Shown: positions 46,116-55,488, numbered from the stretch's first letter. The stretch: DNA of 64,000 bases from Acinetobacter sp. ANC 4204 (GCF_002135205.1 NZ_NEFZ01000002.1:248001-312000), one strand, 5' to 3'. Notes: generated by a model from the letters alone, not told the origin. Made by a program: numbers and translations.

Positions 46116-46646
46116 TTATTGCAATTGAGTCCACTCAATCGTAGCTTGTGCATTGTCACCAATTAAAGTCCACTCACCATCCATCACGTTCAACTGAAGT
46201 TGCATGGTCCGTTCACAAAGGGCCTGAACCGCTTCTGTACTTTGTGCAGACAGTTGCCAAATTTCAACATTACTCAAAGTCTTTAGTTTACTGTTGCGTT
46301 TGTACCATTCATCAACAGCAGTGCCATAGGTCACAATTGCAACTTGTTTACAACGCGCGCTGGCTTTTTTGACTTTGTCTTCGTCAGGGCTTCCCACTTC
46401 AATCCATTTCACCAACTGCCCTGTTAAGTCTTTTTCCCAAAGTGCAGGTTCATTGGTTTCAAATAGGTCTTTGGTAAACTCCAAAGCCTCATCTGCAAAG
46501 CGTGCAAAAGCCAAAAGACGAACCATCAAACGTTCTATCGTCTCTGAAGGATGCAGAGCCAAGGTAAGTTGATAATCACCATATTGGTGAACGTCCATAT
46601 TGGCAATATTTAAATCTGCCTTATAAATTGTAGCTTTAAGCGCCAT
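46116..46646 (-). CDS. yaeQ: YaeQ-family protein
   Basis: YaeQ proteins have a nuclease-like (PD-(D/E)XK) fold of uncertain function; E. coli YaeQ was studied as a suppressor of rfaH haemolysin defects. This 176-residue protein shows the opening MALKATIYKADLNIANMDVHQYGDY, the LMVRLLAFARFA helix, and the GSPDEDKVKKASARCKQVAIVTYG block. I start at MALKATIY, which fits relatives. The reading frame stays open for five more codons upstream. Confidence 0.9.
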   Translation of the reverse strand: MALKATIYKADLNIANMDVHQYGDYQLTLALHPSETIERLMVRLLAFARFADEALEFTKDLFETNEPALWEKDLTGQLVKWIEVGSPDEDKVKKASARCKQVAIVTYGTAVDEWYKRNSKLKTLSNVEIWQLSAQSTEAVQALCERTMQLQLNVMDGEWTLIGDNAQATIEWTQLQ

Positions 46647-46717
46647 AAATACCGTCCTCAAATTTGCCGAATAGCATATAAGATTTCAGCTCATTTTGCT
46701 TAAAACAATTTACCTCA

Positions 46718-47719
46718 TTACTCAATACGACATGCAAATAATGTAGTTTCAAACATCAACCAATCTCTTTCGTTCTGTACAATCAACTCGATTCGATTAT
46801 CAATGCCTTCTTCGACATCCTGATAATTAAATTGCTTGGGATTAAAGTTAAATGCTTTCCAACCCTGATTGGTATGGAAAATCCCCTTAATCCTCCGCCA
46901 ATCCTGCTGCTCACACAACAAATCGAGTAAATCATAAAAATCAAAAACCCAACGTTTTGGCATTTTCCAACCTGCCACACTATAGCCCTGCGCCGATTCT
47001 ACATAGTGATAAGGCAGTTGCTTAATTTCAGGAAATTCCTGTTGATTTGCTTTTAATTGTTGTTGCACTTTCAGTAAAGGTTGGTTTTGACGCTTAGTCG
47101 CAACATAGTCAAAGTCAAGTTGTTCAAGCTGGATATTCCCCTGATCTGCCATAAGCCACTGCTGAGCATAAGCTTGATATTCAGTTTGTAGCTGCTCAAG
47201 AGCCTTTAAATCTGCACTTTGCATCTGAGCATAATGCGAAACAACGACGATCTGCGCTGCCTTCAACTGATCTTGATATAAGTTTTGTGCCGTCCACGTC
47301 TGATCATGTAAGCGTGAACCATCCAGCACAGTGACTGGCGCACGCATACGCAGAGTCGAATGCCAATGTGGTTCTGTCAGTTGCTCTAATAACTGTGCAG
47401 GGTGACCCAAGCCTGTCGGTTCAATAAACAGTCGATCAGGCTTTTGTTCTGAGAGCAATCGAGACAATGCAATTTGCATCGGAAGCTGACTACTACAGCA
47501 TAAACACCCGCCTAATAACTCTTTAACTGCATAACCTTCACTTTGTGGCATAAGCTGTTGGTCGACACCAATTTGCCCAAATTCGTTCATCAACACTGCC
47601 CAAACTTCATGTTCAGGTTTTTGACTCAACAAATGCATCAGTAAGGTGGTTTTACCGGCACCCAAAAAACCTGAAATAATATGCGTTGGAACCGCCTGTT
47701 GCATCGCCATCAGTTTCAA
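46718..47719 (-). CDS. G3E-family GTPase, COG0523 (CobW-like metal chaperone)
   Basis: COG0523 GTPases insert or deliver metals, often zinc or cobalt. This 333-residue protein has Walker A GFLGAGKTT (17-25), the metal-binding GGCLCCSS (about 70-77) and IEPTGLGHP as the switch region. The usual NKxD base-recognition motif is not seen; the spot reads VVVSHYAQM. The C-terminal CobW domain (GWKAFNFN, then DNRIELI) is present. The start may be TTG 47719, since AGGTGG lies 7 bases before it; ATG 47710 is three codons in. No Zur box was identified upstream. Confidence 0.88.
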   Translation of the reverse strand: MKLMAMQQAVPTHIISGFLGAGKTTLLMHLLSQKPEHEVWAVLMNEFGQIGVDQQLMPQSEGYAVKELLGGCLCCSSQLPMQIALSRLLSEQKPDRLFIEPTGLGHPAQLLEQLTEPHWHSTLRMRAPVTVLDGSRLHDQTWTAQNLYQDQLKAAQIVVVSHYAQMQSADLKALEQLQTEYQAYAQQWLMADQGNIQLEQLDFDYVATKRQNQPLLKVQQQLKANQQEFPEIKQLPYHYVESAQGYSVAGWKMPKRWVFDFYDLLDLLCEQQDWRRIKGIFHTNQGWKAFNFNPKQFNYQDVEEGIDNRIELIVQNERDWLMFETTLFACRIE

Positions 47720-48193
47720 AATTGTTCCACCTAATCTGAAATACTATAAAAACAGCACAATAAAATAAGCGATTATTTTAGTTTAAATGTCTCATTTTCT
47801 CACTTTAAATCGACGGCTTTACACACGCAACATATCAAAGTATGTATTTAAACTGGGCTTATTCACTCTTAGAAACCTTTATTTACATTTTATTCAACGT
47901 CAAAATGCACGGTTTGTTCCATTTCCATCGCCTTTGTATATTTTATGTGAGTTTTCACTCAAATATTTTGATCAATTTTTCTACATTTTCAGTTTTTTGA
48001 CTCACAAAAAGCTTCTACTTGTTACTTAAAGCCTACCATTTTTTCATCATCTGTAGTTTTAGGTAAAGTGCATTTTTCACATTGTTGCTTCAATTGAACC
48101 TCGCATATTCAGACGCTAGCATGAAGCTCAGTTCAAATTGATGTGATGAACAATCTGAACTGTTTCTCTATAAAATATAAGGATGCCGAAACA
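47720..48193. other. Intergenic region upstream of the GTPase and small secreted gene
   Basis: About 470 bases between divergent genes. An 80-codon open frame at 47787-48029 is present, but it has a composition rich in Phe, Leu and Tyr and no ribosome site, so it is probably not a gene. I see no repeat or RNA structure. Confidence 0.5.
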
Positions 48194-48397
48194 ATGAAAC
48201 TTTCACACTTATTAATTGCAACATCTTTAACTGCTGCGAGCTTTACAACTTTTGCAGCAACTCAGGAAGCTCCTGCACAGGAAGATAAAGTCGTTGTATC
48301 TACTCAAGAAACAGCTGAAACCACTGACTTAAGTGCAAATGCACCTGCTTCAGAAGCCTCAGCAGAACAACCAAACCAAGAAAAAGCAGCTAAATAA
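48194..48397 (+). CDS. Small secreted acidic protein, 67 aa
   Basis: A clear signal peptide (MKLSHLLIATSLTAASFTTFA, cleavage near residue 21-22) is followed by a low-complexity mature part rich in Ala, Glu, Gln, Ser and Thr, likely unstructured. AAGGA at 48179-48183 decides the ATG 48194 start over an upstream in-frame ATG. No cysteines or domains are present. A strong terminator follows after about 65 bases. The function is unknown. Confidence 0.7.
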   Translation: MKLSHLLIATSLTAASFTTFAATQEAPAQEDKVVVSTQETAETTDLSANAPASEASAEQPNQEKAAK

Positions 48398-48463
48398 TTT
48401 ATTACCTGCTGTAATAAAGCGACCTACTCTCCAGCATGATTACAGCTCTTATTTAGCACAATC

Positions 48464-48499
48464 AGAAACCAAGACTTATCCTGTCTTGGTTTCTTTTTT
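48464..48499 (+). terminator. Intrinsic terminator after the small secreted protein gene
   Basis: AGAAACCAAGAC, a 7-base loop and GTCTTGGTTTCT form a 12-bp stem followed by a T run. Confidence 0.9.
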
Positions 48500-48712
48500 G
48501 CTGATAGATTTAAATCATAGAAATTAGTGATCATTTCAAGGTGAAAGCTTATAGTAGAAAACAGAATATTTTAATAATAAACAATAAACTACAAACCATA
48601 CCAAACACAAAGTCTCATTATCTTTATACCCATGACCTACTATTGACTAGCTTGTTCTGCCTCATTTTTTCACCGTTAATAACTGTAAAAGTGAATTAAA
48701 TGGACATTCGCA

Positions 48713-50320
48713 ATGCGCAACACAGCAAATTACACAACTGAAGTCGCAATTCTTGGTGCTGGCCCTGTCGGTTTGACCATTGCCAACTATTTAAGTAAGC
48801 AAGGCGTACAAGTCACAGTCATTGAACAGTTAGATAGCTTAATTGATTACCCGCGTGCAATTGGGATTGATGATGAGTCTTTACGGACGATTCAGTCTTT
48901 GGGCTTAGTCGAACAGGTCTTACCACATACCACGCCGAATCATGCTATGCGTTTTTTAACGCCAAAAGGACGTTGCTTTGCAGACATCCAACCTTTAACC
49001 CGTGAGTTTGGTTTTTCGCGTCGGAATGCCTTTATTCAACCACAAGTAGACAATGTCTTATTACAAGGTCTGAAACAATACGAGCAGACTCATGTATTGT
49101 TTTCCCGCCAATTGATTGAATTTAGCCAAGATCAAACTGGTGTCACTTTAAAGCTACAAACCGCAGATCAAACTGAAGAAATCATTCAAGCACAATACTT
49201 AATAGCATGTGATGGCGGAAATTCCATTATTCGTCGTACATTGAATATAGATTTTGCAGGTAAAACAGCACCAAACCAGTGGATTGTGATTGATATTGAA
49301 AATGACCCACTGGCAACACCACATATTTACTTATGCTGTGACCCTGTACGTCCTTATGTTTCGGCAGCACTTCCACATGGTATTCGTCGTTTTGAGTTTA
49401 TGGTGATGCCTGGTGAAACTCAGGAAGAGCTCAGTCAGCCTGAAAATATTGCCAAACTATTGTCCAAAGTACTTCCAACAACCGATGGTATTGAAGTGAT
49501 TCGTCAGCGTGTTTATACCCACAATGCACGCATTGCAGAAAAATTCCGTGTCGACCGTATTTTACTGGCAGGCGATGCCGCCCACATTATGCCTGTATGG
49601 CAAGGTCAAGGTTATAATAGTGGCATGCGCGATGCTTTCAACCTTGCATGGAAAGTTGCATTGGTTGTACAAGGCAAAGCATCTGCGGAATTATTAGACT
49701 CGTACCAAGTTGAACGTAAAGACCATGCCAAAGCCATGATCGACCTTTCCGTGATGGCAGGTCATGTACTGGCACCACCGAAAAAATGGCAAGGCTTTGT
49801 GCGTGATGGTATTGCTCATGCATTGAACTACATCAAACCGATTAAACAGTATTTACTCGAAATGCGTTTCAAACCTATGCCGAAATATCATGCTGGTGCA
49901 CTAATCACTGATGGCAGTAAAACCACACCTGTCGGCAAAATGTTCATTCAACCACATGTTAAACTTGAATCTGGCAAAACTGTTTTACTCGATGAGGTTC
50001 TGAGCAATGACTTTGCCATCATCGCTTGGGGGGTAGATCCAAAGTGGGGACTCACACCAGCGCACATGCAACAATGGCAAAAACTGGGCGTCAAGTTTGT
50101 TCAAGTCATTCCAGCAGTGCAACTGGACAATGAAAAACGCCAAAAGTATGACGGAGTGATCACGGTAGGCGATCTGGGCACAGACATCCGCAGTTGGTTT
50201 GGTCAAACGACTGAGTCTGTGGTCATACTTCGTCCAGACCGTTTTGTTGCAGCATTAGCGATTCCACAGACCTTAAACACGGTTAGCCAACATCTCTTTG
50301 CCAAACTGCATGTGAGCTAA
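48713..50320 (+). CDS. mhpA: FAD-dependent aromatic hydroxylase, MhpA-like
   Basis: MhpA uses NADH, FAD and O2 to hydroxylate 3-(3-hydroxyphenyl)propionate and 3-hydroxycinnamate. This 535-residue protein follows E. coli MhpA closely: FAD GAGPVG (15-20), [48 protein letters not shown], a central [20 protein letters not shown], and the second FAD motif [19 protein letters not shown]. The C-terminal thioredoxin-like domain (from about 410) is kept. No mhpBCDFE genes lie beside it in this window, so it may act alone or the rest lies elsewhere. Enzyme type is firm; the exact substrate is likely but unproved. Confidence 0.88.
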   Translation: MRNTANYTTEVAILGAGPVGLTIANYLSKQGVQVTVIEQLDSLIDYPRAIGIDDESLRTIQSLGLVEQVLPHTTPNHAMRFLTPKGRCFADIQPLTREFGFSRRNAFIQPQVDNVLLQGLKQYEQTHVLFSRQLIEFSQDQTGVTLKLQTADQTEEIIQAQYLIACDGGNSIIRRTLNIDFAGKTAPNQWIVIDIENDPLATPHIYLCCDPVRPYVSAALPHGIRRFEFMVMPGETQEELSQPENIAKLLSKVLPTTDGIEVIRQRVYTHNARIAEKFRVDRILLAGDAAHIMPVWQGQGYNSGMRDAFNLAWKVALVVQGKASAELLDSYQVERKDHAKAMIDLSVMAGHVLAPPKKWQGFVRDGIAHALNYIKPIKQYLLEMRFKPMPKYHAGALITDGSKTTPVGKMFIQPHVKLESGKTVLLDEVLSNDFAIIAWGVDPKWGLTPAHMQQWQKLGVKFVQVIPAVQLDNEKRQKYDGVITVGDLGTDIRSWFGQTTESVVILRPDRFVAALAIPQTLNTVSQHLFAKLHVS

Positions 50321-50387
50321 TGCCATATCACAAGGTTCTGGCACAATCCAGAACATAAAAAACCACGCTAAACCATAATGCTGATCC

Positions 50388-50422
50388 GTTAAGGGGTTTT
50401 GTACTAAACTCCTTAACTTTTT
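50388..50422 (+). terminator. Intrinsic terminator after mhpA
   Basis: GTTAAGG and CCTTAAC form the core stem, extended by weaker pairs inside, with a T5 run. It lies 68 bases after the stop codon and shares its stem with the terminator at 25268. Confidence 0.7.
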
Positions 50423-50681
50423 AGTTCTTTAAAGCAGAATCTTCTATACTCTAGATCAAATATTTATAGCTCAACTACTACTTTGGTTAAGCCCGAATGC
50501 CCCATCAGAATATATATTGGGTTCGCAAGAAAAGCGGCTTGTGGCGCATACCCCCGACTACACAAATCACCAAATCCCTTGTATTGATTCATAAATCGCA
50601 AACCTTATTTTTAAATATTTTTACCTTGAGCAAGTACAAGTGACGTTTCTGCGCATCAAATAGCATCATACGTTTAAAAAT
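50423..50681. other. Intergenic region between convergent terminators
   Basis: About 260 bases with no credible open frame, repeat or RNA gene seen. It separates mhpA from the GST gene. Confidence 0.5.
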
Positions 50682-50712
50682 AAAATGCCAGTCTATTGCT
50701 TAAGACTGGCAT
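50682..50712 (-). terminator. Intrinsic terminator after the GST gene
   Basis: ATGCCAGTCT, an 8-base loop and AGACTGGCAT are followed on the minus strand by TTTTA. It lies about 40 bases past the GST stop. Confidence 0.8.
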
Positions 50713-50753
50713 GAGCACTAAGGCACGGTTTTATAGTACTAAGTTTATTGGAC

Positions 50754-51362
50754 TTAAATCGCTTGTACCCATTCAACTCCCTGTACCGCATCGCGACTTT
50801 GAATCAACTGGATAAAAGGTTTAAATTCGTCGAAATATGGGACAATTTTGAAAGAAATGGCATAGATTAACCAATAGGCCAAAAACAAATCTGCGGCACT
50901 AATTTGATTGCCCAACAAATATGGCTTCGCCTGAGCTAAACCTACTTTTATAAACCGATAAATAGATGCTTCTGTACCAAAACCCAAACTTCTTTTTCTA
51001 GTATCTAGCTGTTGTTCAGAAATGCCTAAACTTTTCACGTCCATAAACTCAGTGAGTGGTCCATGACAAAAGAATAACCATTTCAAATATTCACCACGCT
51101 TGGGGTCATTGAAAGCAGGCGCGAAACCTTTTTCGAGATATTTATCTGCCAAATAAGCAAAAATAGCAGGAGTTTCTGAAATCACCGAACCCTGATCCAC
51201 TAAAAATGGGACTTTCCCCATTGGGTTCAAAGCCAAATATTCAGCATCCGCTAAATCTGCATATTCGATATGAATAATTTCGACCTGATCTTCAATATCT
51301 AACTCTTTTAAAAACGGCAATACCGTAATGCCGCGAGAATGAACGTTGCTATACAGCTTCAT
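50754..51362 (-). CDS. Glutathione S-transferase family protein
   Basis: This 202-residue protein has an N-terminal thioredoxin-like glutathione domain (MKLYSNVHSRGITVLPFLKEL, then NPMGKVPFLVDQGSVISETPAIFAYLADKY) and a helical C-terminal domain. The SE motif that holds glutathione (VISETPAI) is kept. It could detoxify electrophiles or assist an aromatic pathway, as many GSTs near ring hydroxylase genes do; this is an inference from mhpA next door. The start has no strong ribosome site but matches family length. Confidence 0.88.
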   Translation of the reverse strand: MKLYSNVHSRGITVLPFLKELDIEDQVEIIHIEYADLADAEYLALNPMGKVPFLVDQGSVISETPAIFAYLADKYLEKGFAPAFNDPKRGEYLKWLFFCHGPLTEFMDVKSLGISEQQLDTRKRSLGFGTEASIYRFIKVGLAQAKPYLLGNQISAADLFLAYWLIYAISFKIVPYFDEFKPFIQLIQSRDAVQGVEWVQAI

Positions 51363-51622
51363 TATTTTGAGCCTCTTAGATGGCGCTTTGAGTATGTTTT
51401 AAACATCATACAGCACAACTGTATGTGTATATTTTTAAGTAAAAAAACAACGACATAATAATACGACTGATTTTATTCACTGTTTTATCCCAATCCCTTT
51501 GCCGCCTTTACCAAGAGTACATTTTTTGGACGTGTTATCAGTGTTTTTTATTATGCATTGAGCCCTTTTTGCTCTCACCATTATTTACGACATTATAAAA
51601 ATAAATTTTCATCATGCTTAAA

Positions 51623-51880
51623 CTAAACACAATTTGGTGTTGCCTTAGGCATAGATGGTAAATCAGGAAAATTAAACCACGATATCATCATGGACTCAGT
51701 TAAAGAGACAAAATTAGAAATCGCACTGTGTATTCGCAATAAGGCATCTTGAACATTTATACCTTCTGGTTCTGCTATATCAACCCTTTAGCCAGATCTT
51801 TATAAACCTCATACACTTGAAATGTTGATTTACCTAATGACCCTTTCCCCAAGTTCCAATATTCAAAAGAATTCTGGTCA
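51623..51880 (-). pseudogene. Gene remnant with a frameshift, downstream of the LysR gene
   Basis: On the minus strand two protein-like frames follow each other. The first reads FEYWNLGKGSLGKSTFQVYE and on to DLAKG, and stops at 51775. The second, one frame away, reads from about VDIAEPEGINVQDALLRIHS to FNFPDLPSMPKATPNCV and stops at 51623. They join around the AAAGGGTT tract near 51782-51788 if one base is added. There is no start codon or ribosome site, and the upstream end runs into the LysR gene. It looks like the 3' part of an old gene. The family is not recognised. Confidence 0.4.
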
Positions 51881-52771
51881 GAACATGTCCATATAAAATT
51901 GCTCTTTTAATATTTTTAAAATGAGATCAATCGCAGGGTTTTTCTGCTGTTTACGGTAATTCGCATAGAGTCCAATCATCGGTAAAGGTTCAATTGTGTT
52001 CTTCGCTACAATTTTATCACCCAAAAGTGGAATCACATACGCAGGTACAATACTCCACCCAACCCCCATCCCGACCAAATTCACATTCAGCAAAATATTG
52101 GTCGAGTGCTGGACAATATTGACATTCAGTTTCGAGTGTTTAAAAAAGTCTTGGATCAACTTATATAACTGTGGTGAAGCGGTTTCATCACTGATCACAA
52201 AGTCACGATCATTAAAGTGCTTAATGCTAATACTGCGCTGTTCAGCAAAAGGAGAATCTTTCGGCATAATCAGAGCTAAAGGCTCCTGAAAAACTTGAAC
52301 ATGCTCAAACTCTCCAGACTCATCTGGATAACGCGTAAATGCAATATCAATTTCACCTTTTTTCAGAGCATCAAGCTGGGCTGAATCTGTCAGGCTATGA
52401 AAGCTAATTTTTAAGTCTGGAAAATGCGCGCGAATGTTTGGCATGATGTAAGGAAACACTTTCATTTCAGCAACAGGTACAAAGCCAATATGTAAGTGAT
52501 CTTTACTCATATTGGCAATTTGGCGTGCATCATAAATTGCCTTTTCAGCATACTCCAAGCTCAGTAAAGCTTGTTTTAAAAATGCTTTTCCTTCTTCCGT
52601 AAGTTCGACCTTACGATTGGTTCGAATCAATAGCTGCGCGCCAACCTCATGTTCCAAATCCTTAATTTGCTGGCTAAGCGAAGGCTGAACCGTACACATG
52701 CGCTGTGCTGCTTTAGTAAAATTGAGTTCTTCTGCAACAGCAACAAAATAACGTAAATGACGCAATTCCAT
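51878..52771 (-). CDS. LysR-family regulator, HcaR-like
   Basis: This 297-residue LysR regulator closely follows HcaR: MELRHLRYFVAVAEELNFTKAAQRM opening, winged helix with QPSLSQQIKDLEHEVGAQLL, and the effector-domain tail NIVQHSTNILLNVNLVGMGVG. HcaR controls phenylpropionate or cinnamate breakdown in E. coli, so an aromatic acid is a likely ligand. It starts 13 bases after the upstream MFS gene ends and is probably in one operon with that gene and the TetR gene. The MhpA-like gene lies about 1.5 kb away. Confidence 0.88.
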   Translation of the reverse strand: MELRHLRYFVAVAEELNFTKAAQRMCTVQPSLSQQIKDLEHEVGAQLLIRTNRKVELTEEGKAFLKQALLSLEYAEKAIYDARQIANMSKDHLHIGFVPVAEMKVFPYIMPNIRAHFPDLKISFHSLTDSAQLDALKKGEIDIAFTRYPDESGEFEHVQVFQEPLALIMPKDSPFAEQRSISIKHFNDRDFVISDETASPQLYKLIQDFFKHSKLNVNIVQHSTNILLNVNLVGMGVGWSIVPAYVIPLLGDKIVAKNTIEPLPMIGLYANYRKQQKNPAIDLILKILKEQFYMDMF

Positions 52772-52783
52772 AAAACGCTCCAA

Positions 52784-53971
52784 CTATGCTTCTGACACCC
52801 GTCGTGTCGTTTTAGCCACTTTAAATTTGTAGATACATAACGTCAGCAGCACAATTGCTGCACAGATTAAATATGTAGTTTGAAAGCCTAAATGCGCAAT
52901 CACCAAACCTATCACAACCGAGCCAACAGCCATTCCCAAATCAAACAAAGTAAAAAAAGTCGAAATAGCATGTCCCATACGTTGTTTCGGTACCGACTGA
53001 ATGGCGACCGTTTGAAAACAAGGAAATAACGAGCCGTATCCCATACCAATAAATACAGCAGATAACCATAACATCCATGGACTATTGACGATGCTGACCA
53101 ACACTAAACCCAATGCAAAACACAAAAATGAAGGATAAATCACAGCACTGGCGCCACGGCTGTCATAAATCTTGCCGACCCACGGTCGCACCAAAATCAT
53201 CGACACAGCAAAAACCACGAAAAATAAACTGGTATAAGCCAATAAAGCTTTGGACTCAGTATATGTAGCAATGAAACTCATAATGCTCGAATATGCAAAG
53301 GCCGTGAGTAATGCAATTAAACCAATCGGCACTGCCTTGAGTTCAATAATGTCATACCAGCTCAAACCTACTCTTTCTTTAGTTTCGGGCACTTGAAGAG
53401 AAACAGATTCAGTAATTGGAATCAACCAACTAAAAATCAAACCAAGACTAATCAGCACAGTCAGTAGAACAAATAAATCATTAAAACTACTGTACTGCAC
53501 AACGCTCAGAGCAATAAGTGGCCCAAAAACCACAGCTAAATTGGTAGACATGACAAAATAACCCATCCCCTCACCTTTGCGTTGTTCGGGTATAAAATCA
53601 TTAGCAATGGGTACAGTTACAGTTGTTAAAATACTAAACCAAATACCATGTATAAAACGAATAGCAAGCAAGCTCCACATGCTGTCCACCCAAAGATAGC
53701 TAAAGGCAAAGCAGACAAAAAGTGATGCCGAAGCACGAAAGGAAAAAGCCTTCCCGAGCCGCTCCACAATCAACCCTGAAAACGGTCGCACTGCAATAGA
53801 GGACACCAAAAATAGGGTTAAAGCGAGACCTGCTTGCTTCACCGTCCCACCGAGTTCTTGCATGATATAAACGGGCAAGATCGTGAGTAATGCAAAGTAA
53901 TACGTGAACAAGAACAGATTATTACACACACAAAGTATAAAATTTCTATTCCAAAGCGACTGCTGAGGCAT
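52784..53971 (-). CDS. Major facilitator superfamily transporter
   Basis: This 395-residue permease has 12 helices and the MFS A-loop RPFSGLIVERLGKAFSFRAS. It has weak similarity to YfcJ/YhhS-type efflux pumps (RFIHGIWFSILTTVTVPIANDFIPEQRKGEGMGYF). It lies 3 bases after the TetR gene and 13 bases before the LysR gene, so the three form one unit. Efflux of a toxic compound recognised by the TetR protein is the simplest reading; the substrate is unknown. Confidence 0.88.
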   Translation of the reverse strand: MPQQSLWNRNFILCVCNNLFLFTYYFALLTILPVYIMQELGGTVKQAGLALTLFLVSSIAVRPFSGLIVERLGKAFSFRASASLFVCFAFSYLWVDSMWSLLAIRFIHGIWFSILTTVTVPIANDFIPEQRKGEGMGYFVMSTNLAVVFGPLIALSVVQYSSFNDLFVLLTVLISLGLIFSWLIPITESVSLQVPETKERVGLSWYDIIELKAVPIGLIALLTAFAYSSIMSFIATYTESKALLAYTSLFFVVFAVSMILVRPWVGKIYDSRGASAVIYPSFLCFALGLVLVSIVNSPWMLWLSAVFIGMGYGSLFPCFQTVAIQSVPKQRMGHAISTFFTLFDLGMAVGSVVIGLVIAHLGFQTTYLICAAIVLLTLCIYKFKVAKTTRRVSEA

Positions 53972-53974
53972 TAT

Positions 53975-54547
53975 CTATTCCTCTAAAAGCGCATGTCGCT
54001 GTGCAGGTGCAATTACCAACCGAACCAAATTGTGAATATAGGCGTCATCAGGCATACGGTTAAAAAAAATAATTTGATAATGAATCGGTCCATACAAAGT
54101 ATCGAGCATCAACTCAAAAGGATAATCTGCGCGTACTTCACCACGCTCAATCGCACACTGAATTAATTTACGGGTTTGGACACGACGTGGCAGTAAATAC
54201 TCTTGGAAAAATAACCCTGCAGCTTCGCGATGCTCTGCCATGACCACCAACAGTGCTCGCCCCACTGGATGATTCAAGGCCACTGCCAGTTTAGATAATT
54301 GTTGTACTAAGTTGTGCTCTAAACTTTGCTCAAAATCCAATTCAAAGACGGATTCGGTATGCAATTTAAATGCTTCAAAAACCAAATCAGATTTGTGCTT
54401 CCACCATCGGTAAATGGTGGATTTTCCAACCCCTGCACGTGCAGCAATATCTTCTATAGTGAACTGTGAATAATCTGCCTCTGACAAAGCTGCCAGTACA
54501 GCATTTAAAATGCATTGTTTTCGTTTAGAACCTTTCTCAACATTCAT
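53975..54547 (-). CDS. TetR/AcrR-family repressor
   Basis: This 190-residue repressor has the TetR DNA-binding helix-turn-helix (SEADYSQFTIEDIAARAGVGKSTIYRWWKHKSDLVFEAFK, about residues 22-61) and a C-terminal ligand-binding domain of the TetR_C type. A perfect palindrome lies 10 bases upstream of its start, a fitting operator for autorepression and control of the MFS and LysR genes that follow. The ligand is unknown. Confidence 0.92.
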   Translation of the reverse strand: MNVEKGSKRKQCILNAVLAALSEADYSQFTIEDIAARAGVGKSTIYRWWKHKSDLVFEAFKLHTESVFELDFEQSLEHNLVQQLSKLAVALNHPVGRALLVVMAEHREAAGLFFQEYLLPRRVQTRKLIQCAIERGEVRADYPFELMLDTLYGPIHYQIIFFNRMPDDAYIHNLVRLVIAPAQRHALLEE

Positions 54548-54556
54548 ATCACACCA

Positions 54557-54579
54557 AAACGATACGCTACGTATCGTTT
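54557..54579. promoter_or_regulatory. Operator palindrome for the TetR-family gene
   Basis: AAACGATACG, three bases and CGTATCGTTT form a perfect inverted repeat of 10-bp arms just before the TetR ATG. The size and place suit a TetR dimer site. Confidence 0.75.
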
Positions 54580-54640
54580 CATTTTATACTTAAAAATGCA
54601 CTTGTGCTAATTTCTTTAATAAATAAATTTTAGACATAAA

Positions 54641-54668
54641 AAAAGGTCTCCTATATAGGAGACCTTTT
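54641..54668. terminator. Intrinsic terminator after the thioesterase gene
   Basis: AAAAGGTCTCCTAT and its complement form a 14-bp palindrome ending 8 bases before the thioesterase stop on the minus strand, with A and T runs on both sides. Confidence 0.85.
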
Positions 54669-54676
54669 CATTGCAT

Positions 54677-55198
54677 TTAACTATGCGATGTTTTTTTATA
54701 AATACTGCACGAAGGGTGATGGTTTTCTTGTAAGCGCGCAACTTTACGTTGCTCAGCCGCTTCAAAACGACAACGCTTCCAGTCATTATCCAAGTTCAAT
54801 GCAGGAATTTGTTTTGGCTTACCATTTTCATCGACCGCCACCATAGTAAAGTAACAACTGTTGGTATGACGTACTGTACGCTTTTGAATATTCTGCGCTT
54901 CAACACGAATACCGATTTCCATCGAAGTCCGCCCCACATGGTTCACACTTGCCAAGAAAGTAACCAACTCACCTACATGAATCGGCTCTTTAAAGTTCAC
55001 TTTATCCACCGATAAGGTCACTACATAACTGCCAGAAAAACGACTTGCACACGCATACGCAACTTGGTCTAACAGTTTCAAAATGGTGCCACCATGCACA
55101 TTTCCTGAAAAATTCGCCATATCTGGTGTCATTAAGACCGACATAGTGAGTTCAGACTGGTCATCTGCAGCCGCAGCAATTTGATCTAATGGGGACAT
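54677..55198 (-). CDS. Hotdog-fold acyl-CoA thioesterase, YciA/BACH type
   Basis: This 173-residue thioesterase cleaves acyl-CoA to free acid and CoA. The single hotdog domain shows MTPDMANFSGNVHGGTILKLLDQVAYACA, with the Asp and Gly-His-Gly-Gly of the acyl-CoA hydrolases, then VDKVNFKEPIHVGELV and SCYFTMVAVDENGKP. No signal peptide is present. It stands alone. A broad medium- to long-chain range is likely. Confidence 0.9.
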   Translation of the reverse strand: MSPLDQIAAAADDQSELTMSVLMTPDMANFSGNVHGGTILKLLDQVAYACASRFSGSYVVTLSVDKVNFKEPIHVGELVTFLASVNHVGRTSMEIGIRVEAQNIQKRTVRHTNSCYFTMVAVDENGKPKQIPALNLDNDWKRCRFEAAEQRKVARLQENHHPSCSIYKKTSHS

Positions 55199-55488
55199 CG
55201 CGTTCTCTAATTCGGAAGATAATAGGATATGTGGCGCTTATTATATCGGTTTTACAGACTAAATTTGGTAACAAAACCATCATTATTATTTATAGCGATT
55301 CTCCCATCATTCAAAAAAATATATATAAAGAAGACTAAGGTGTTGAATCTATAAGCCTTCTTGGTACTTCAACCAGTTTTCTATCACATATATTTGACTG
55401 TACAATTCACATTCAGTCGCATGAACATCGCTATATACAAGAGCACAGCCCTTAATTTCACCTATTCATTTGCCAAAATATATATCTA
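55199..55488. other. AT-rich intergenic region
   Basis: About 290 bases between the thioesterase promoter side and the end of the patatin gene. No gene, repeat or clear hairpin is seen. Confidence 0.5.

Noticed and set aside
47787..48029. 80-codon open frame in the spacer upstream of the small secreted protein gene
   Set aside because: Composition is dominated by Phe, Leu and Tyr from A+T-rich DNA, there is no ribosome site, and no domain or signal is seen.
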